Positions 27,168 through 37,535 of a DNA stretch of 64,000 nucleotides are shown in pieces. The translations under genes were made by a program, and so were the position numbers. Under the pieces are notes generated by a model. The model was not told where the DNA came from. It searched no databases and saw only the letters and a list, made by a program, of their open reading frames with translations. This stretch comes from Sphingobium sp. HWE2-09. GTDB lineage: Bacteria > Pseudomonadota > Alphaproteobacteria > Sphingomonadales > Sphingomonadaceae. Numbering within the stretch: the first letter of the stretch is position 1; every line of letters begins with the position of its first letter. Location of the stretch: positions 1,178,001 through 1,242,000 of the forward strand of contig NZ_JAYKZX010000003.1 of assembly GCF_035989265.1 (NCBI RefSeq). The letters run 5' to 3'.

Positions 27168-27589
27168 AGCTGCGCCGCGCGGGTTTCGAACGCGCCGATC
27201 ATCTTGCGGAGTGCTTTGTCGAAAAACTGGCCGGCCAGCATTTCGAACAGCCGGTTCTTGAACTCGAATTCGACCTCGAAATCGACCAGCACGCCGCCCT
27301 GCCCGTCGTCGCGGAACGCCCATTCATTGTGCAGATGCTTGAGCGGCCCGTCGAGATAATCGACGCGAACATGGTCCGGCCGGTTCTTGTGCACGCGCGA
27401 CGTGAAACTTTCCTTCACGCCTTTGAACCCCACGATCATGTCCGCGACCATTTCCGTATCATCGTCGGATCGGACCCGGATCGCGCTGATCCAGGGCAGA
27501 AATTCAGGATAGGCTTCCACGTTCGATACCAGGTCGAACATCTGCGCCGGTGTGTAGGGCAGATGGCGCGTTTCATTATGCTTGGGCAT
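27113..27589 (-). CDS. RatA/Coq10 family START-domain protein
   Basis: 158 residues with the SRPBCC hydrophobic-ligand fold: TRHLPYTPAQMFDLVSNVEA at the start, YPEFLPWIS, VKESFTSRV and a C-terminal helix (FDKALRKMIGAFETRA). Homologues include mitochondrial Coq10, which helps ubiquinone function, and E. coli RatA. The Ser/Ala-rich tail is encoded in the antisense overlap with the CinA gene. It sits 7 bp downstream of lipA, the normal alphaproteobacterial pairing. A true toxin role is not implied. Confidence 0.88.
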   Translation of the reverse strand: MPKHNETRHLPYTPAQMFDLVSNVEAYPEFLPWISAIRVRSDDDTEMVADMIVGFKGVKESFTSRVHKNRPDHVRVDYLDGPLKHLHNEWAFRDDGQGGVLVDFEVEFEFKNRLFEMLAGQFFDKALRKMIGAFETRAAQLYGAGASGSSSSSAHSAA

Positions 27590-27596
27590 GGGCCGA

Positions 27597-28547
27597 TCAG
27601 ACTTTCGCGGCCGCCTTGGCGAGTTTCGCTTCGCGCGCGGCGCGCATCTCGGCGAAATCCTTGCCCGCATGATAGCTGGACCGGGTGAGCGGCGAGGAGG
27701 CGACCTGCAGAAAGCCCTTGGCCCGCGCGATCCCGGCATAGGCGTTAAACGCCGCCGGGGTCACGAAATCGATCACCTTGGCGTGTTTGGGCGTGGGTTG
27801 GAGATATTGGCCCATGGTCAGGAAATCGATGTCGGCCGATCGCATGTCGTCCATCACCTGATGCACTTCCAGCCGCTCCTCGCCCAGGCCCAGCATGATG
27901 CCGGACTTGGTGAAGATCGACGGGTCCAGCTTCTTCACCGACTCCAACAGGCGCAGCGACGCATAATAGCGCGCGCCGGGGCGGATGGTCGGATAGAGGC
28001 GCGGAACCGTCTCCAGATTATGATTATAGACGTCCGGCCGGGCGGCGACGATCATTTCTACGGCGCGCTCATGCTTGTTGCGGAAGTCGGGCGTCAGGAT
28101 TTCGATCGTCGTATTGGGCGTCGTGCGGCGCAGCGCCTCGATCACCTTGACGAACTGCGATGCGCCGCCATCGGGCAGGTCGTCGCGATCGACCGAGGTG
28201 ATGACGATATGCTCCAACCCCATTTCGGCGCAGGCATCCGCCAAATTCTGCGGTTCGTTGACGTCGACCTTGCGCGGCATGCCGGTCTTGACGTTGCAGA
28301 AGGCGCAGGCGCGGGTGCAAACGTCGCCCAGGATCATCACTGTAGCGTGCTTCTTGGTCCAGCATTCGCCGATATTCGGGCAGGCCGCTTCCTCGCACAC
28401 CGTATTCAGCCCCTTGTCGCGCATCAGCTTGCGCGTTTCATGATAGGCGGGGCTGGTCGGCGCCTTGACGCGAATCCAGTCGGGCTTGCGGGCGCGTTCC
28501 GGGCTTGCGGGCTGACCGGGCATGGGGATCGGGCTGATGTCGTTCAT
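27597..28547 (-). CDS. lipA: Lipoyl synthase
   Basis: Radical-SAM enzyme of 316 residues that inserts two sulfur atoms into protein-bound octanoyl groups. The auxiliary 4Fe-4S cluster site is [12 protein letters not shown], the radical-SAM site is CTRACAFC, and the C-terminal RSSYHAG supplies the serine ligand of the auxiliary cluster. I chose ATG 28547 (MNDISPIP); an upstream in-frame start at 28604 would add poorly conserved residues. Divergent from the carbonic anhydrase gene. Confidence 0.96.
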   Translation of the reverse strand: MNDISPIPMPGQPASPERARKPDWIRVKAPTSPAYHETRKLMRDKGLNTVCEEAACPNIGECWTKKHATVMILGDVCTRACAFCNVKTGMPRKVDVNEPQNLADACAEMGLEHIVITSVDRDDLPDGGASQFVKVIEALRRTTPNTTIEILTPDFRNKHERAVEMIVAARPDVYNHNLETVPRLYPTIRPGARYYASLRLLESVKKLDPSIFTKSGIMLGLGEERLEVHQVMDDMRSADIDFLTMGQYLQPTPKHAKVIDFVTPAAFNAYAGIARAKGFLQVASSPLTRSSYHAGKDFAEMRAAREAKLAKAAAKV

Positions 28548-28612
28548 GCGCTCCAGATAGCGATGCAGGACCGCTCTTGCCAGCCCCCTATTTGTGCGGC
28601 ACATCCCCGTCC

Positions 28613-29251
28613 ATGACCGATTTTACCGACATGCTCGAAGGCTATCGCCGTTTCCGCACCACCGGCTGGAGCGAACAGCGCGAACGGTGGGACGAACTGA
28701 ACGAAGGGCAAAGCCCCCGCGTCATGGTGATCGCCTGTTCCGACAGCCGCGTCGATCCAGCGCAGATTTTCGACACCAGCCCTGGTGAAATTTTCGTCGT
28801 GCGCAACGTCGCCGCGCTGGTGCCGCCGTTCGAAACCAATCCGGGCTATCATGGCGTGTCGGCCGCGCTGGAATTTGCGGTGCAGGTGCTCAAGGTCGGC
28901 GAGATCGTCGTCATGGGCCACGGCAAATGCGGGGGTTGCAAGGCAGCGCTCAGCCAGGATCTGAAGGACGCGCCGCCGGGCGAAGGCGGCTTCATCCATA
29001 ATTGGATCGAATTGCTGGACGATGCCCGCGACGTGGTGGTCGAACAATATGGCGACCAGCGCGACCGCACGGTCGAGCGCGCGATGGAGCAGGAAGCGGT
29101 GAAGGTCAGCCTGGCCAACCTGCGCACCTTCCCCTGCGTGCAGTCGAAGGAGCGCAAGGGCGAATTGAAGCTGGTCGGCAGCTTCTTCGCCATTGCCGAC
29201 GGCGTGCTCAACATTTTGGACGAGGATAGCGGCGCCTTCTCGCCCGCATGA
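28613..29251 (+). CDS. Beta-class carbonic anhydrase
   Basis: 212-residue zinc enzyme interconverting CO2 and bicarbonate. Zinc ligands are visible in [10 protein letters not shown] (Cys, with its Asp-Arg dyad) and [12 protein letters not shown] (His and Cys). The overall length and the [10 protein letters not shown] segment fit the plant-type beta class. It is likely cytoplasmic, as no signal peptide is seen. It starts 65 bp from the divergent lipA and is followed 14 bp later by the NYN-domain gene. Confidence 0.94.
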   Translation: MTDFTDMLEGYRRFRTTGWSEQRERWDELNEGQSPRVMVIACSDSRVDPAQIFDTSPGEIFVVRNVAALVPPFETNPGYHGVSAALEFAVQVLKVGEIVVMGHGKCGGCKAALSQDLKDAPPGEGGFIHNWIELLDDARDVVVEQYGDQRDRTVERAMEQEAVKVSLANLRTFPCVQSKERKGELKLVGSFFAIADGVLNILDEDSGAFSPA

Positions 29252-29265
29252 AGGGATAAGGCGCC

Positions 29266-30072
29266 ATGGCGTTGTTACAGGAAGGCAGGGGCAATATTGC
29301 TCTGCTGATCGATGCGGACAATGCGTCGGCGGCGCATTTCGATTCGGTCATGACCGTGCTGGCGGAACTGGGCACGGTCAACATCCGCCGCGCCTATGGC
29401 AATTGGAGCAAGACGACGCTCAAGACCTGGGCGGCGCTGTCGGTCGCCCACGCGATCGAACCGCAGCAGCAGTTCGACCTGACCAAGGGCAAGAACGCCA
29501 CCGACATGAAGATGACGATCGACGCCATGGACCTGATGGCGTCGGGCCGGGTCGATGGCTTTGGGCTGATGTCCAGCGACAGCGACTTCACCCCGCTGGC
29601 GACGCGCATCCGGCAGCAGGGTATTCCGGTCTATGGCTTTGGGTCGGCCAACACGCCCGAAGGCTTCCGCCGCGCCTGTACGCAATTCCTGAACGTCGCG
29701 GCATTGAAACCCGCCGAAGTGCCGGTGGCGACCAAGGCGCCGGTAAAGGCCGCGGCTCCCGCCAAGGCTGCCACGCCGCAAGCTGCGCCCTTGAAAGCCG
29801 CCGCTGCCACGCCCGCCTCCGCCGCGCCGACGCCCGCCAAGACGGTCGATGCCGAAGTCGTGCGCCTGCTGATCGACGCCTATGATGAAGCGAAGCGCGA
29901 CGAACGTGGCTTCGTGGCGCTGGGTCCGGTGGGGCAGCGGGTGGGCAATCGCTCCAGCTTCGACGTGCGCAATTACGGCTATAAGCGGCTGTCCGACCTG
30001 ATTGCCGCCATCCCCAATTTCATCACCGAAGTGCGCGAAGGCGGCCAGACCTGGATCAAGCGGGTCAAATAA
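29266..30072 (+). CDS. NYN-domain protein with C-terminal LOTUS/OST-HTH domain
   Basis: 268 residues. Residues 8-140 form a NYN (PIN-like) domain with the acidic metal-site residues in NIALLIDADNAS, KNATDMKMTIDAMDL and LMSSDSDFTPLA. An Ala/Pro/Lys-rich linker (about 150-195) leads to a LOTUS/OST-HTH module (EVVRLLIDAYDEAKRDE, GPVGQRVGNRSSFDVRNYGY). NYN domains are usually ribonucleases and LOTUS domains bind RNA, so an RNA-processing or decay role is inferred. The target is unknown. Its stop shares one base with the acylphosphatase start. Confidence 0.87.
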   Translation: MALLQEGRGNIALLIDADNASAAHFDSVMTVLAELGTVNIRRAYGNWSKTTLKTWAALSVAHAIEPQQQFDLTKGKNATDMKMTIDAMDLMASGRVDGFGLMSSDSDFTPLATRIRQQGIPVYGFGSANTPEGFRRACTQFLNVAALKPAEVPVATKAPVKAAAPAKAATPQAAPLKAAAATPASAAPTPAKTVDAEVVRLLIDAYDEAKRDERGFVALGPVGQRVGNRSSFDVRNYGYKRLSDLIAAIPNFITEVREGGQTWIKRVK

Positions 30073-30353
30073 TGGCCGTGGTCGCCCGCCATCTGATGAT
30101 CCATGGCAAGGTGCAGGGCGTCTGGTATCGGGCCTGGACGGTCGAGATGGCGCGCGGCCTTGGCCTTGTCGGTTGGGTCCGCAATCGCGCCGATGGCTGC
30201 GTGGAGGCCGTGATCGAAGGGGATAGCGGCACGGTCGATCAGTTCATCACCTTAGCCGAGAGCGGTCCGCCCGCCGCGCAGGTGGCGCGAATCGATGTGC
30301 GTGACTATCCCGTCGACAACATCGCCACCTTCGAAAAACGCCCGACCGTCTAA
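30072..30353 (+). CDS. Acylphosphatase
   Basis: 93-residue small hydrolase of carboxyl-phosphate bonds. The catalytic signature is GKVQGVWYRAW with its Arg, and Asn in GWVRNRADGCVEAV. It overlaps the preceding NYN gene by one base, suggesting co-expression. Confidence 0.94.
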   Translation: MAVVARHLMIHGKVQGVWYRAWTVEMARGLGLVGWVRNRADGCVEAVIEGDSGTVDQFITLAESGPPAAQVARIDVRDYPVDNIATFEKRPTV

Positions 30354-30520
30354 CCGTTCCCTATCCCCGACGCACAAAAAAGGGCCGATCCGTGAGGACC
30401 AGCCCGTAAAGTTTTAGGAGAGGATGCCTGAAAGGCAGGATCTCTATGCAATGATAGCGTTATCACGACAAGTGCAAAGGAAAAGGCACCGATTGCGTTT
30501 ATTGCAACCGCGTTCCTTCG
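30354..30520. other. Intergenic region between convergent genes
   Basis: 167 bp between the acylphosphatase and the convergent MetE-like gene. It holds a small hairpin TGCC-TGAAA-GGCA near 30424-30442 with outer AGAG/CTCT arms, and an imperfect GGGC...GCCC inverted repeat near 30382-30407. Neither has a convincing T tract. No gene is supported here. Confidence 0.4.
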
Positions 30521-31642
30521 TCAGGCCTCGCCCCAGATCGCCTTGGCGGTGCGGACCACCAGATCCAGCTTGGCCTGCTGCTCGTCGGGGGTGATGGCGT
30601 TGCCCTCCTCGGTCGATGCGAAGCCGCATTGCGGGGCGATACCCAACTGATCGATATCGGCATATTTCGCTGCTTCTTCGATCTGGCGCTGCAATTGCTC
30701 GATCGGCTCCAGGTCCGGCGTCTTGGTGGTGATGAAGCCGGGATAGACGCGCTGCTTGCCCTTCGCCAGGAAACGCAAAGGCTCCAGCCCGCCCGCGCGT
30801 TCGCTGTCATATTCCATGAAGAACAGATCGACGCCGGTCTGGTTGAAGATCGCGTCGGCCGCCAGATCATAAGCGCCCTCAGCCGCCCAGGTGGAACGGA
30901 AATTGCCGCGACACATATGCATGCCGATCAGCATGTCGGCCGGGCGATCCTTGATCGCGTCCTGCATCATCTGCGCATAGGCAGTGATCAGCCAGTCGGG
31001 ATCGATGCCCTCCGCCATCTTTTGCGCGCGATGCTTGGGATCGCACAGATAGGCGAAGAAGATGTCGTCCATCTGCAGATAGCGACAACCCGCGTCGTAA
31101 AAGGCCGCGACCGCCTTTGCATAGGTGGCGGACAGGTCGGCGAACAGCACGTCCAGATCGGCATATTCGGGCACGCGGATGTCCGCCTTGGCCGTGCGGA
31201 AATGGCAGCAGCTCGGGCCGGGAATCGAGATTTTCGGCGTTACATTGGTGTTGGCCGCCAGGAACCGGAAATGATCCAGCATCGGGTGATCCGCCGGGAA
31301 ATCCAGTTTGCCGTTGATCACCGGGAAGGTCGGGCGCAGCTTCACGCCATGGAATTGCGCGCCGTCCTCCGGATCGCGCTGTTCCAGGTCGAAGCCGGTC
31401 AGCCCGCCCATGAAATCATAATGCCAGAAGGACCGGCGGATTTCGCCGTCGGTCACGACCTTGAGGCCGACCGCTTCCTGCATCTTGACCGCATCGATGA
31501 TTGCGGCGTCCTCGGCGGCGGTCAGTGCCTCCCGACCGATGCTCTTATCCTCGAAAAACGCCTTGCGCGCCGCGGTTACCGCAGCCGGACGCAGCAGCGA
31601 TCCGACATGATCCGCCCGATAGGGCGGGACCAGATCCGTCAT
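30521..31642 (-). CDS. MetE-like cobalamin-independent methyltransferase
   Basis: 373 residues matching the C-terminal (catalytic) half of cobalamin-independent methionine synthase, as in the YxjG/YxjH group. Probable zinc ligands are His and Cys in GMHMCRGN, Glu in FFMEYDSE and Cys in IAPQCGF. It lacks the N-terminal MetE barrel, so the methyl donor may not be the usual methyltetrahydrofolate triglutamate. An AAAGGA ribosome-binding site precedes ATG 31642. It lies 46 bp downstream of ettA on the same strand. No SAM riboswitch is apparent. Confidence 0.88.
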   Translation of the reverse strand: MTDLVPPYRADHVGSLLRPAAVTAARKAFFEDKSIGREALTAAEDAAIIDAVKMQEAVGLKVVTDGEIRRSFWHYDFMGGLTGFDLEQRDPEDGAQFHGVKLRPTFPVINGKLDFPADHPMLDHFRFLAANTNVTPKISIPGPSCCHFRTAKADIRVPEYADLDVLFADLSATYAKAVAAFYDAGCRYLQMDDIFFAYLCDPKHRAQKMAEGIDPDWLITAYAQMMQDAIKDRPADMLIGMHMCRGNFRSTWAAEGAYDLAADAIFNQTGVDLFFMEYDSERAGGLEPLRFLAKGKQRVYPGFITTKTPDLEPIEQLQRQIEEAAKYADIDQLGIAPQCGFASTEEGNAITPDEQQAKLDLVVRTAKAIWGEA

Positions 31643-31688
31643 AGTCTATCCTTTCAAACCGTCCTTCTGGACCGGCGTCGATCGTGAA

Positions 31689-33374
31689 TCAGCGCGTCAG
31701 CTTCTTATACGCAAGCGCAGTCGGACGATCCGCCGCATCGCCCAGACGGCGGCGCTTGTCTTCTTCATAGGCTTCGAAATTGCCCTCGAACCATTCGACA
31801 TGGCTGTTGCCTTCGAACGCCAGGATGTGGGTCGCGAGGCGATCGAGGAAGAAGCGGTCATGGCTGATGACCACGGCGCAACCCGCGAAATTCTCGATCG
31901 CTTCTTCGAGCGCGCCCAGCGTTTCGACGTCCAGATCGTTGGTCGGTTCGTCGAGCAGCAGCACGTTGCCGCCCTTTTTCAGCATCTTGGCGATGTGGAC
32001 GCGGTTGCGTTCACCGCCCGACAGCTTGCCGACATTCTTCTGCTGGTCCTGCCCCTTGAAGTTGAAGGCGCCGACATAGGCGCGGGTCGACATGTCGTGG
32101 CCGTTGACCTTGACGTAATCCAGGCCGTCGGACACTTCTTCCCAGACATTTTTCGACCCGTCCAGATGATCGCAACTCTGGTCCACAAAGCCCAGGCGCA
32201 CGGTCGAACCGATATCGATCTCGCCCGCGTCTGGTGTTTCCTGCCCGGTGATCAGCTTGAACAAGGTGGACTTGCCCGCGCCGTTCGGTCCGATGACGCC
32301 GACGATGCCGCCCGGGGGCAACAGGAAAGATAGATCTTCGAACAGCAGCTTGTCGCCGAACGCCTTGGTGATGCCCTTGAACTCGATCACCTTGCCGCCA
32401 AGCCGCTCCGGCACCTGGATGACGATCTGCGCCTTGCCGGGCGAGCGGTTATTCTGGCCCGCGACCAGTTCCTCGAACTTCTTGATACGCGCCTTGGACT
32501 TGGTCTGGCGGCCCTTGGTGCCCTGCCGTATCCATTCCAGCTCGTCGTTGATCGCCTTCTGGCGGCCGGTCGCTTCGCGATCTTCCTGCTCCAGGCGCTT
32601 GGACTTCTTCTCCAGATAGGTGGAGTAGTTGCCTTCGTACGGGAAATATTTCCCGCGATCGAGTTCCAGGATCCAGCCCACGACATTGTCCAGGAAGTAG
32701 CGGTCATGGGTGATCATCAGCACCGAGCCGGCATATTCCTTCAGATGATTTTCCAGCCAGGTGACGCTTTCGGCATCCAGATGGTTGGTCGGTTCGTCCA
32801 GCAGCAGAATGTCCGGCTTCTGAATCAGCAGGCGGGTCAGCGCGATGCGGCGCTTTTCACCGCCCGACAGGCTTTCGACCGACCAGTCCGACGGCGGGCA
32901 GCGCAGCGCTTCCATCGCCAATTCCAGCTGGCTGTCGAGCGACCAGCCATCGACCGCGTCGATCTGTTCCTGCAGCGTCCCCATTTCTTCCATCAGCGCG
33001 TCGAAATCGACGTCTTCCGGCGGGTCGCCCATGATATTGCTGATCTCGTTGAAGCGATCCATCTTGTCGGCGATGTCGCGCGCGCCGTCCTTGACGTTTT
33101 CCAGCACGCTCTTGGCGGGATCGAGCTGCGGCTCCTGCGGCAGATAGCCGACCGTGATATTCTCACCCGGCCAGGCTTCGCCCGAAAAGTCAGTGTCGAT
33201 CCCGGCCATGATCTTGATCAGGGTCGATTTACCCGCGCCGTTGGGACCAACGATACCGATCTTGGACCCGCGATAAAATTGCAGGTTGATGTCACTCAGC
33301 ACCGGCTTGGCCGCGCCGGGGAAGGTCTTCGTCATGCTCTTCATGACATAGGCATATTGCGAGGAGGCGGACAT
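31689..33374 (-). CDS. ettA: Energy-dependent translational throttle protein EttA (ABC-F)
   Basis: ABC-F ATPase of 561 residues that binds the ribosomal E site and gates entry into elongation according to ATP/ADP ratio. It has two nucleotide-binding domains with Walker [10 protein letters not shown], signature motifs [15 protein letters not shown] and [15 protein letters not shown], two DEPTNxLD Walker B motifs, and the intervening P-site tRNA interaction linker. There are no membrane segments. Start ATG 33374 gives the standard [15 protein letters not shown] opening; the open frame upstream of it is antisense to the M28 peptidase gene. Confidence 0.96.
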   Translation of the reverse strand: MSASSQYAYVMKSMTKTFPGAAKPVLSDINLQFYRGSKIGIVGPNGAGKSTLIKIMAGIDTDFSGEAWPGENITVGYLPQEPQLDPAKSVLENVKDGARDIADKMDRFNEISNIMGDPPEDVDFDALMEEMGTLQEQIDAVDGWSLDSQLELAMEALRCPPSDWSVESLSGGEKRRIALTRLLIQKPDILLLDEPTNHLDAESVTWLENHLKEYAGSVLMITHDRYFLDNVVGWILELDRGKYFPYEGNYSTYLEKKSKRLEQEDREATGRQKAINDELEWIRQGTKGRQTKSKARIKKFEELVAGQNNRSPGKAQIVIQVPERLGGKVIEFKGITKAFGDKLLFEDLSFLLPPGGIVGVIGPNGAGKSTLFKLITGQETPDAGEIDIGSTVRLGFVDQSCDHLDGSKNVWEEVSDGLDYVKVNGHDMSTRAYVGAFNFKGQDQQKNVGKLSGGERNRVHIAKMLKKGGNVLLLDEPTNDLDVETLGALEEAIENFAGCAVVISHDRFFLDRLATHILAFEGNSHVEWFEGNFEAYEEDKRRRLGDAADRPTALAYKKLTR

Positions 33375-33473
33375 GTTCGGGCAGCTCCAACGGTAGGATA
33401 AGAGGATTTGGCGCGGAGTTAGCGGAGGCGGGACGCATTGGCAAATGGGTGATGGCCCGCTACGCTCCCACCC

Positions 33474-34847
33474 ATGCAGAAAATCCGATCGGGCACGCTC
33501 GCCGCCCTTCTCCTTGGCAGCATTTTCACCCCGACTTTCGTATTGGCCGCGCCAGCGGACAGCGCCGCGATTCGCGACGCGGCGTTGAAGGACGATGTCG
33601 CCTTCGCCTTTACCGAAGGGCTGACCACCGAAGTCGGTCCCCGCCCCGCCGGTACGCCGCAGGAAGCGCGCGCCCGCGACTGGGCGGTGGCGAAGCTGAA
33701 AGCACTGGGCTTCGCCAACGTCCGCGCCGAACCTTATACTATGCCGGTATGGGTGCGCGGGCGGGACGAAGCGCGCATAGTGTCGCCCTTCCCGCAAAAT
33801 CTGGTGCTGGCGGCGCTGGGCAATAGTGGATCGACCGGCGAAAAAGGCATTGAGGGCGACGTCGTCTATTTCCCCAGCATCGCCGATCTGGAGGCCGCGC
33901 CCGCCGCCGCGCTCAAGGGCAAGATCGCCTTTGTCGATCATGGCATGAAGGCGACGCAGGACGGCTCCTCCTACGGCTATTTCGGCGCGGCGCGGCGGCA
34001 GGGGCCGAGCATCGCGTCGAAAAAAGGCGCGATCGCCATCCTGATCCGATCGATCGGCACCGATCATCATCGCGTGCCCCACACCGGCGTTCAGATGTGG
34101 GCGGACGGCGTGACGCCGATCCCGGCGGCGGCGCTGAGCGTGCCGGACGCCGAGCAACTGGCCCGCGTCATCAAGCGCGGCCAGCCGGTGAAGGTCCATC
34201 TGACGCTGACGTCGAAGATGCTGAAGGACCAGCCGTCCGGAAACGTGATCGCCGAAATCCCCGGCAGCGATCCCGCGGCGGGCGTTGTTGTGGCGGCGTG
34301 TCACCTCGACAGCTGGGACCAGGGCACCGGCGCGATCGATGACGCGACCGGCTGCGGCATTGCGGCGGCTTCCGCGCTACAGGTCGCGAAGGCAGGCCAG
34401 CCGCGCCGCACCATCCGCGTGCTGATGGCGGGCGCGGAGGAAGTCGGCGGCGACGGCGCACGCGCTTATTATAAGGCGCATGGAGCAGAGAAGCACGCGC
34501 TGGCGATCGAATCGGATTTCGGCGCGGACCGCATCTGGCGTGTCGATTTCAAACTGCCGCAGGGGCATGAGGCGCTGGCGAAGCGCGTGGCGGCTGCGCT
34601 CGCGCCACTGGGCGTGGGCGCCAGCACGCAAGAAGCGGGCGGCGGCGCGGATATTGCGCCATTGGTGAAGGCCGGTGTGCCGGTGATCGACCTGCAACAG
34701 GATGGCACCCGCTATTTCGACCTGCATCACACGCCCGACGATACATTGGACAAGGTCGATCCGGAACAGTTGCGACAAAATGTCGCGGCTTGGGCAGTGA
34801 CACTGGATGCCGTTGCCAATGCAACAGAATCCATGGGCGTTAACTAG
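33474..34847 (+). CDS. Secreted M28-family zinc aminopeptidase
   Basis: 457 residues with a signal peptide (cleavage near residue 26, VLAAPA). A PA-type insert domain (about 110-240) interrupts the peptidase. The five di-zinc ligands are visible: His in AACHLDSW, Asp in AIDDATGCG, Glu in GAEEVGGDG, Asp in IESDFGAD and His in DLHHTPDDTLD. It is likely a periplasmic or outer-membrane exopeptidase. It is divergent from ettA across a 99-bp gap. Confidence 0.9.
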   Translation: MQKIRSGTLAALLLGSIFTPTFVLAAPADSAAIRDAALKDDVAFAFTEGLTTEVGPRPAGTPQEARARDWAVAKLKALGFANVRAEPYTMPVWVRGRDEARIVSPFPQNLVLAALGNSGSTGEKGIEGDVVYFPSIADLEAAPAAALKGKIAFVDHGMKATQDGSSYGYFGAARRQGPSIASKKGAIAILIRSIGTDHHRVPHTGVQMWADGVTPIPAAALSVPDAEQLARVIKRGQPVKVHLTLTSKMLKDQPSGNVIAEIPGSDPAAGVVVAACHLDSWDQGTGAIDDATGCGIAAASALQVAKAGQPRRTIRVLMAGAEEVGGDGARAYYKAHGAEKHALAIESDFGADRIWRVDFKLPQGHEALAKRVAAALAPLGVGASTQEAGGGADIAPLVKAGVPVIDLQQDGTRYFDLHHTPDDTLDKVDPEQLRQNVAAWAVTLDAVANATESMGVN

Positions 34848-35004
34848 ACTTTTATAGTAGACAACGCCCTGTCGCGTGATTCCATCGTTTCACCGGCGCA
34901 GAAAAGCATTGATTTGTGCATCGCACACGTTAATGCGGGTCGCTCGCGTAGGGTCACATTTGTAACGTGCCAGACGCGGCATAATGCTATGGGAGCCGTA
35001 CACA

Positions 35005-35217
35005 ATGAAGAAGATCGCTGCTGTTTTCGCTTCGGCCAGCCTGATGGCCCTCGCCGCTTGCGGTGAGAAGCCGGCTAACGAGACCGCGAACGCTTCGAAC
35101 GCCGTCGTCGAAAACGTTGTCGAAAACGCCGCTAACGCTGCCGACAACGCTGCCAACGCTGCGAACGTTGCTGCTAACGCCGCCAACGTTGCGACGAACG
35201 CTTCGAACGCGATGTAA
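35005..35217 (+). CDS. Small Ala/Asn-repeat lipoprotein
   Basis: 70 residues. A lipoprotein signal ends in LMALAAC with lipidated Cys19 and Gly at +2. The mature part is almost entirely Ala, Asn, Val with a quasi-heptad NAANAAN pattern (about residues 40-68), which could form an alanine-zipper coiled coil like the Lpp lipoprotein. Translation uses a consistent Ala/Asn codon set and a strong terminator follows 25 bp after the stop, so the gene looks real and highly expressed. I do not recognise a named family. Confidence 0.8.
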   Translation: MKKIAAVFASASLMALAACGEKPANETANASNAVVENVVENAANAADNAANAANVAANAANVATNASNAM

Positions 35218-35242
35218 TCTTCGCATTTGCGAGATTCTCGAA

Positions 35243-35269
35243 GGGCGGGCCTTTTGGTCCGCCCTTTTT
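35243..35269 (+). terminator. Rho-independent terminator of the small lipoprotein gene
   Basis: A 9-bp stem GGGCGGGCC / GGTCCGCCC (one G-U) with a TTTT loop is followed by TTTTT. It lies 25 bp after the lipoprotein stop. Confidence 0.9.
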
Positions 35270-35354
35270 GTTTGTGCCGACGTCCGCCGCATCGCCTGCG
35301 GAACATCCATGCCCCTTCGCCGCTTATATCCTTACGACATAAGGAGACATCGCC

Positions 35355-35432
35355 ATGGGTAAGGGCATATTATTGTGGCTGATCGGCGTCCCGATCCCCA
35401 TCATCCTGCTTTTATGGTTATTCTTTCACTGA
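35355..35432 (+). CDS. 25-residue single-span membrane miniprotein
   Basis: The reading frame encodes 25 residues: MGKG, then an uninterrupted hydrophobic stretch (LLWLIGVPIPIILLLWLFF) ending in His. A good ribosome-binding site AAGGAG lies 8 bp before the ATG. It would form one short transmembrane helix with a Pro-x-Pro kink. The function is unknown. The good start context and the near-complete absence of polar residues argue for a real small membrane protein, but its size leaves doubt. Confidence 0.6.
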   Translation: MGKGILLWLIGVPIPIILLLWLFFH

Positions 35433-35470
35433 TCGGATGATCGGCGATTGACGGGACGCGCGCTTCCCCG

Positions 35471-36327
<857 letters not shown>

Positions 36328-36331
<4 letters not shown>

Positions 36332-37050
36332 AGCCGTCCTTCGACCTTCAGCACCTGCACGCCATCGGCCCCGGCGAAACCCGCCTGCCCCAGCGTCGCA
36401 GCTAGCGTCGGATCTGCCGTTTCCACCCGCATTTCGGCGGCATAGCGCCCCGATCGCCAGATACGCAGCGTGATTTTTTCCATGCCCGACTGGCTGACCA
36501 GCGGCAGCAACAAAGCATCGCCGTCGCACGCCACGACGCCCGACAGGCCTTGGCTGAGGTTCAGGCCGGGGAACTGCCCCGCCATCCGCGCCCGCACGCG
36601 CCCTTCGGCATGGCCGCAGCGGTCACCGGCATAATAGGCGCTGACATCCTCCAGCATCAGGCTGCCGACCGGCAGCGGCGCAAAGACCCGGCCCAGCGGC
36701 ATGACGCCGGTCATATCGTCCACGCCGATGCGACCCAAACCGACCGTCAGCGCGCCGCTTATGTCGTCGGCCAGCCCCTTGGTCCGGGCGATGTCGAAAC
36801 GCGCACGCCCCACCAGCAACGATAGCGGCGACAGGCCCGCCCGCACGCTGCCCAACGGCATGTCGCCCAGCATCAACTGGTCGATCCGCCCGCTCCATAC
36901 CGTCCCACGCACCTCCCGCGCCGCGACGCCCAGCCGCTCCAGTCCGGCCAGCCCCAGCGCCACCCGCATCGGCAGGAACAGCAGCAGCCCAAGCAACAGC
37001 ACCAGGATCAGGATGACCCGCATCCGTCGCGATAGCTTCAGGCCCATCAT
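36328..37050 (-). CDS. gspN: Type II secretion system protein GspN
   Basis: 240 residues. An N-terminal membrane helix (about 10-30) precedes a periplasmic domain with the family features ARFDIARTKGLADDISG, VGSLMLEDVSAYY and CGHAEGRVRA. GspN is an accessory inner-membrane component present in only some type II systems. ATGA overlap with gspM at one end and GTGA overlap with gspO at the other. Confidence 0.88.
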
Positions 37051-37535
37051 TGCGCCGCCCCCCGCACCAGTACGGCCTGCACCGACACGCTGCCCGCCGT
37101 CGGCGAAGGCCGCACGCTCATCGTGTCCACGCGCACGCCCTGCCCCTCCAGCACGGCAAGCCAGGAAAACAGCGCGACCGGCCGTACCGAAGCGATCGCG
37201 ATATCCATCCGATCATCGCCCTGCGCCTGCGCGCGTTCCAGCGTCAGGCCCGCTTCCCCGGCGCTCTGGCCGACAAACTGGTCGATCGGCATGGCCGGGC
37301 CGGTGGCGGCGGCGGTGCGGGGCAGCGTCTTCAACTGCTTGACGGCCGATCGTATCGCGGCATTGCGGTCGGTCGCTTCGTTCAGCGCGTCGCGGGCGCT
37401 GCGCTGCGCCCGATCCAGCGGCATGGCAATGCCGAACCACAGGATCACGATTGCCAGCAGCGCGAACATCACGCCCAGCATCCATTGTTCGCGGGTCGAT
37501 CGTTCCGACCAATAAGTCTGCATCCGTTCCATCAT
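37047..37535 (-). CDS. gspM: Type II secretion system protein GspM
   Basis: 162-residue inner-membrane platform protein. A short cytoplasmic N-terminus (STREQWMLG) and one transmembrane helix (about 18-37) are followed by a periplasmic ferredoxin-like domain. It partners GspL. ATG 37535 overlaps the gspL stop by 4 bp; a second ATG at 37532 is equally readable. Confidence 0.88.
   Translation of the reverse strand: MMERMQTYWSERSTREQWMLGVMFALLAIVILWFGIAMPLDRAQRSARDALNEATDRNAAIRSAVKQLKTLPRTAAATGPAMPIDQFVGQSAGEAGLTLERAQAQGDDRMDIAIASVRPVALFSWLAVLEGQGVRVDTMSVRPSPTAGSVSVQAVLVRGAAQ

Noticed and set aside
27113..27589. RatA-like gene as a type II toxin
   Set aside because: No antitoxin partner; the lipA neighbourhood and START fold fit the Coq10 housekeeping role better.
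31643..31688. SAM riboswitch before the MetE-like gene
   Set aside because: Only 46 bp separate it from ettA, too short for known SAM riboswitch classes, and no matching motif was seen.
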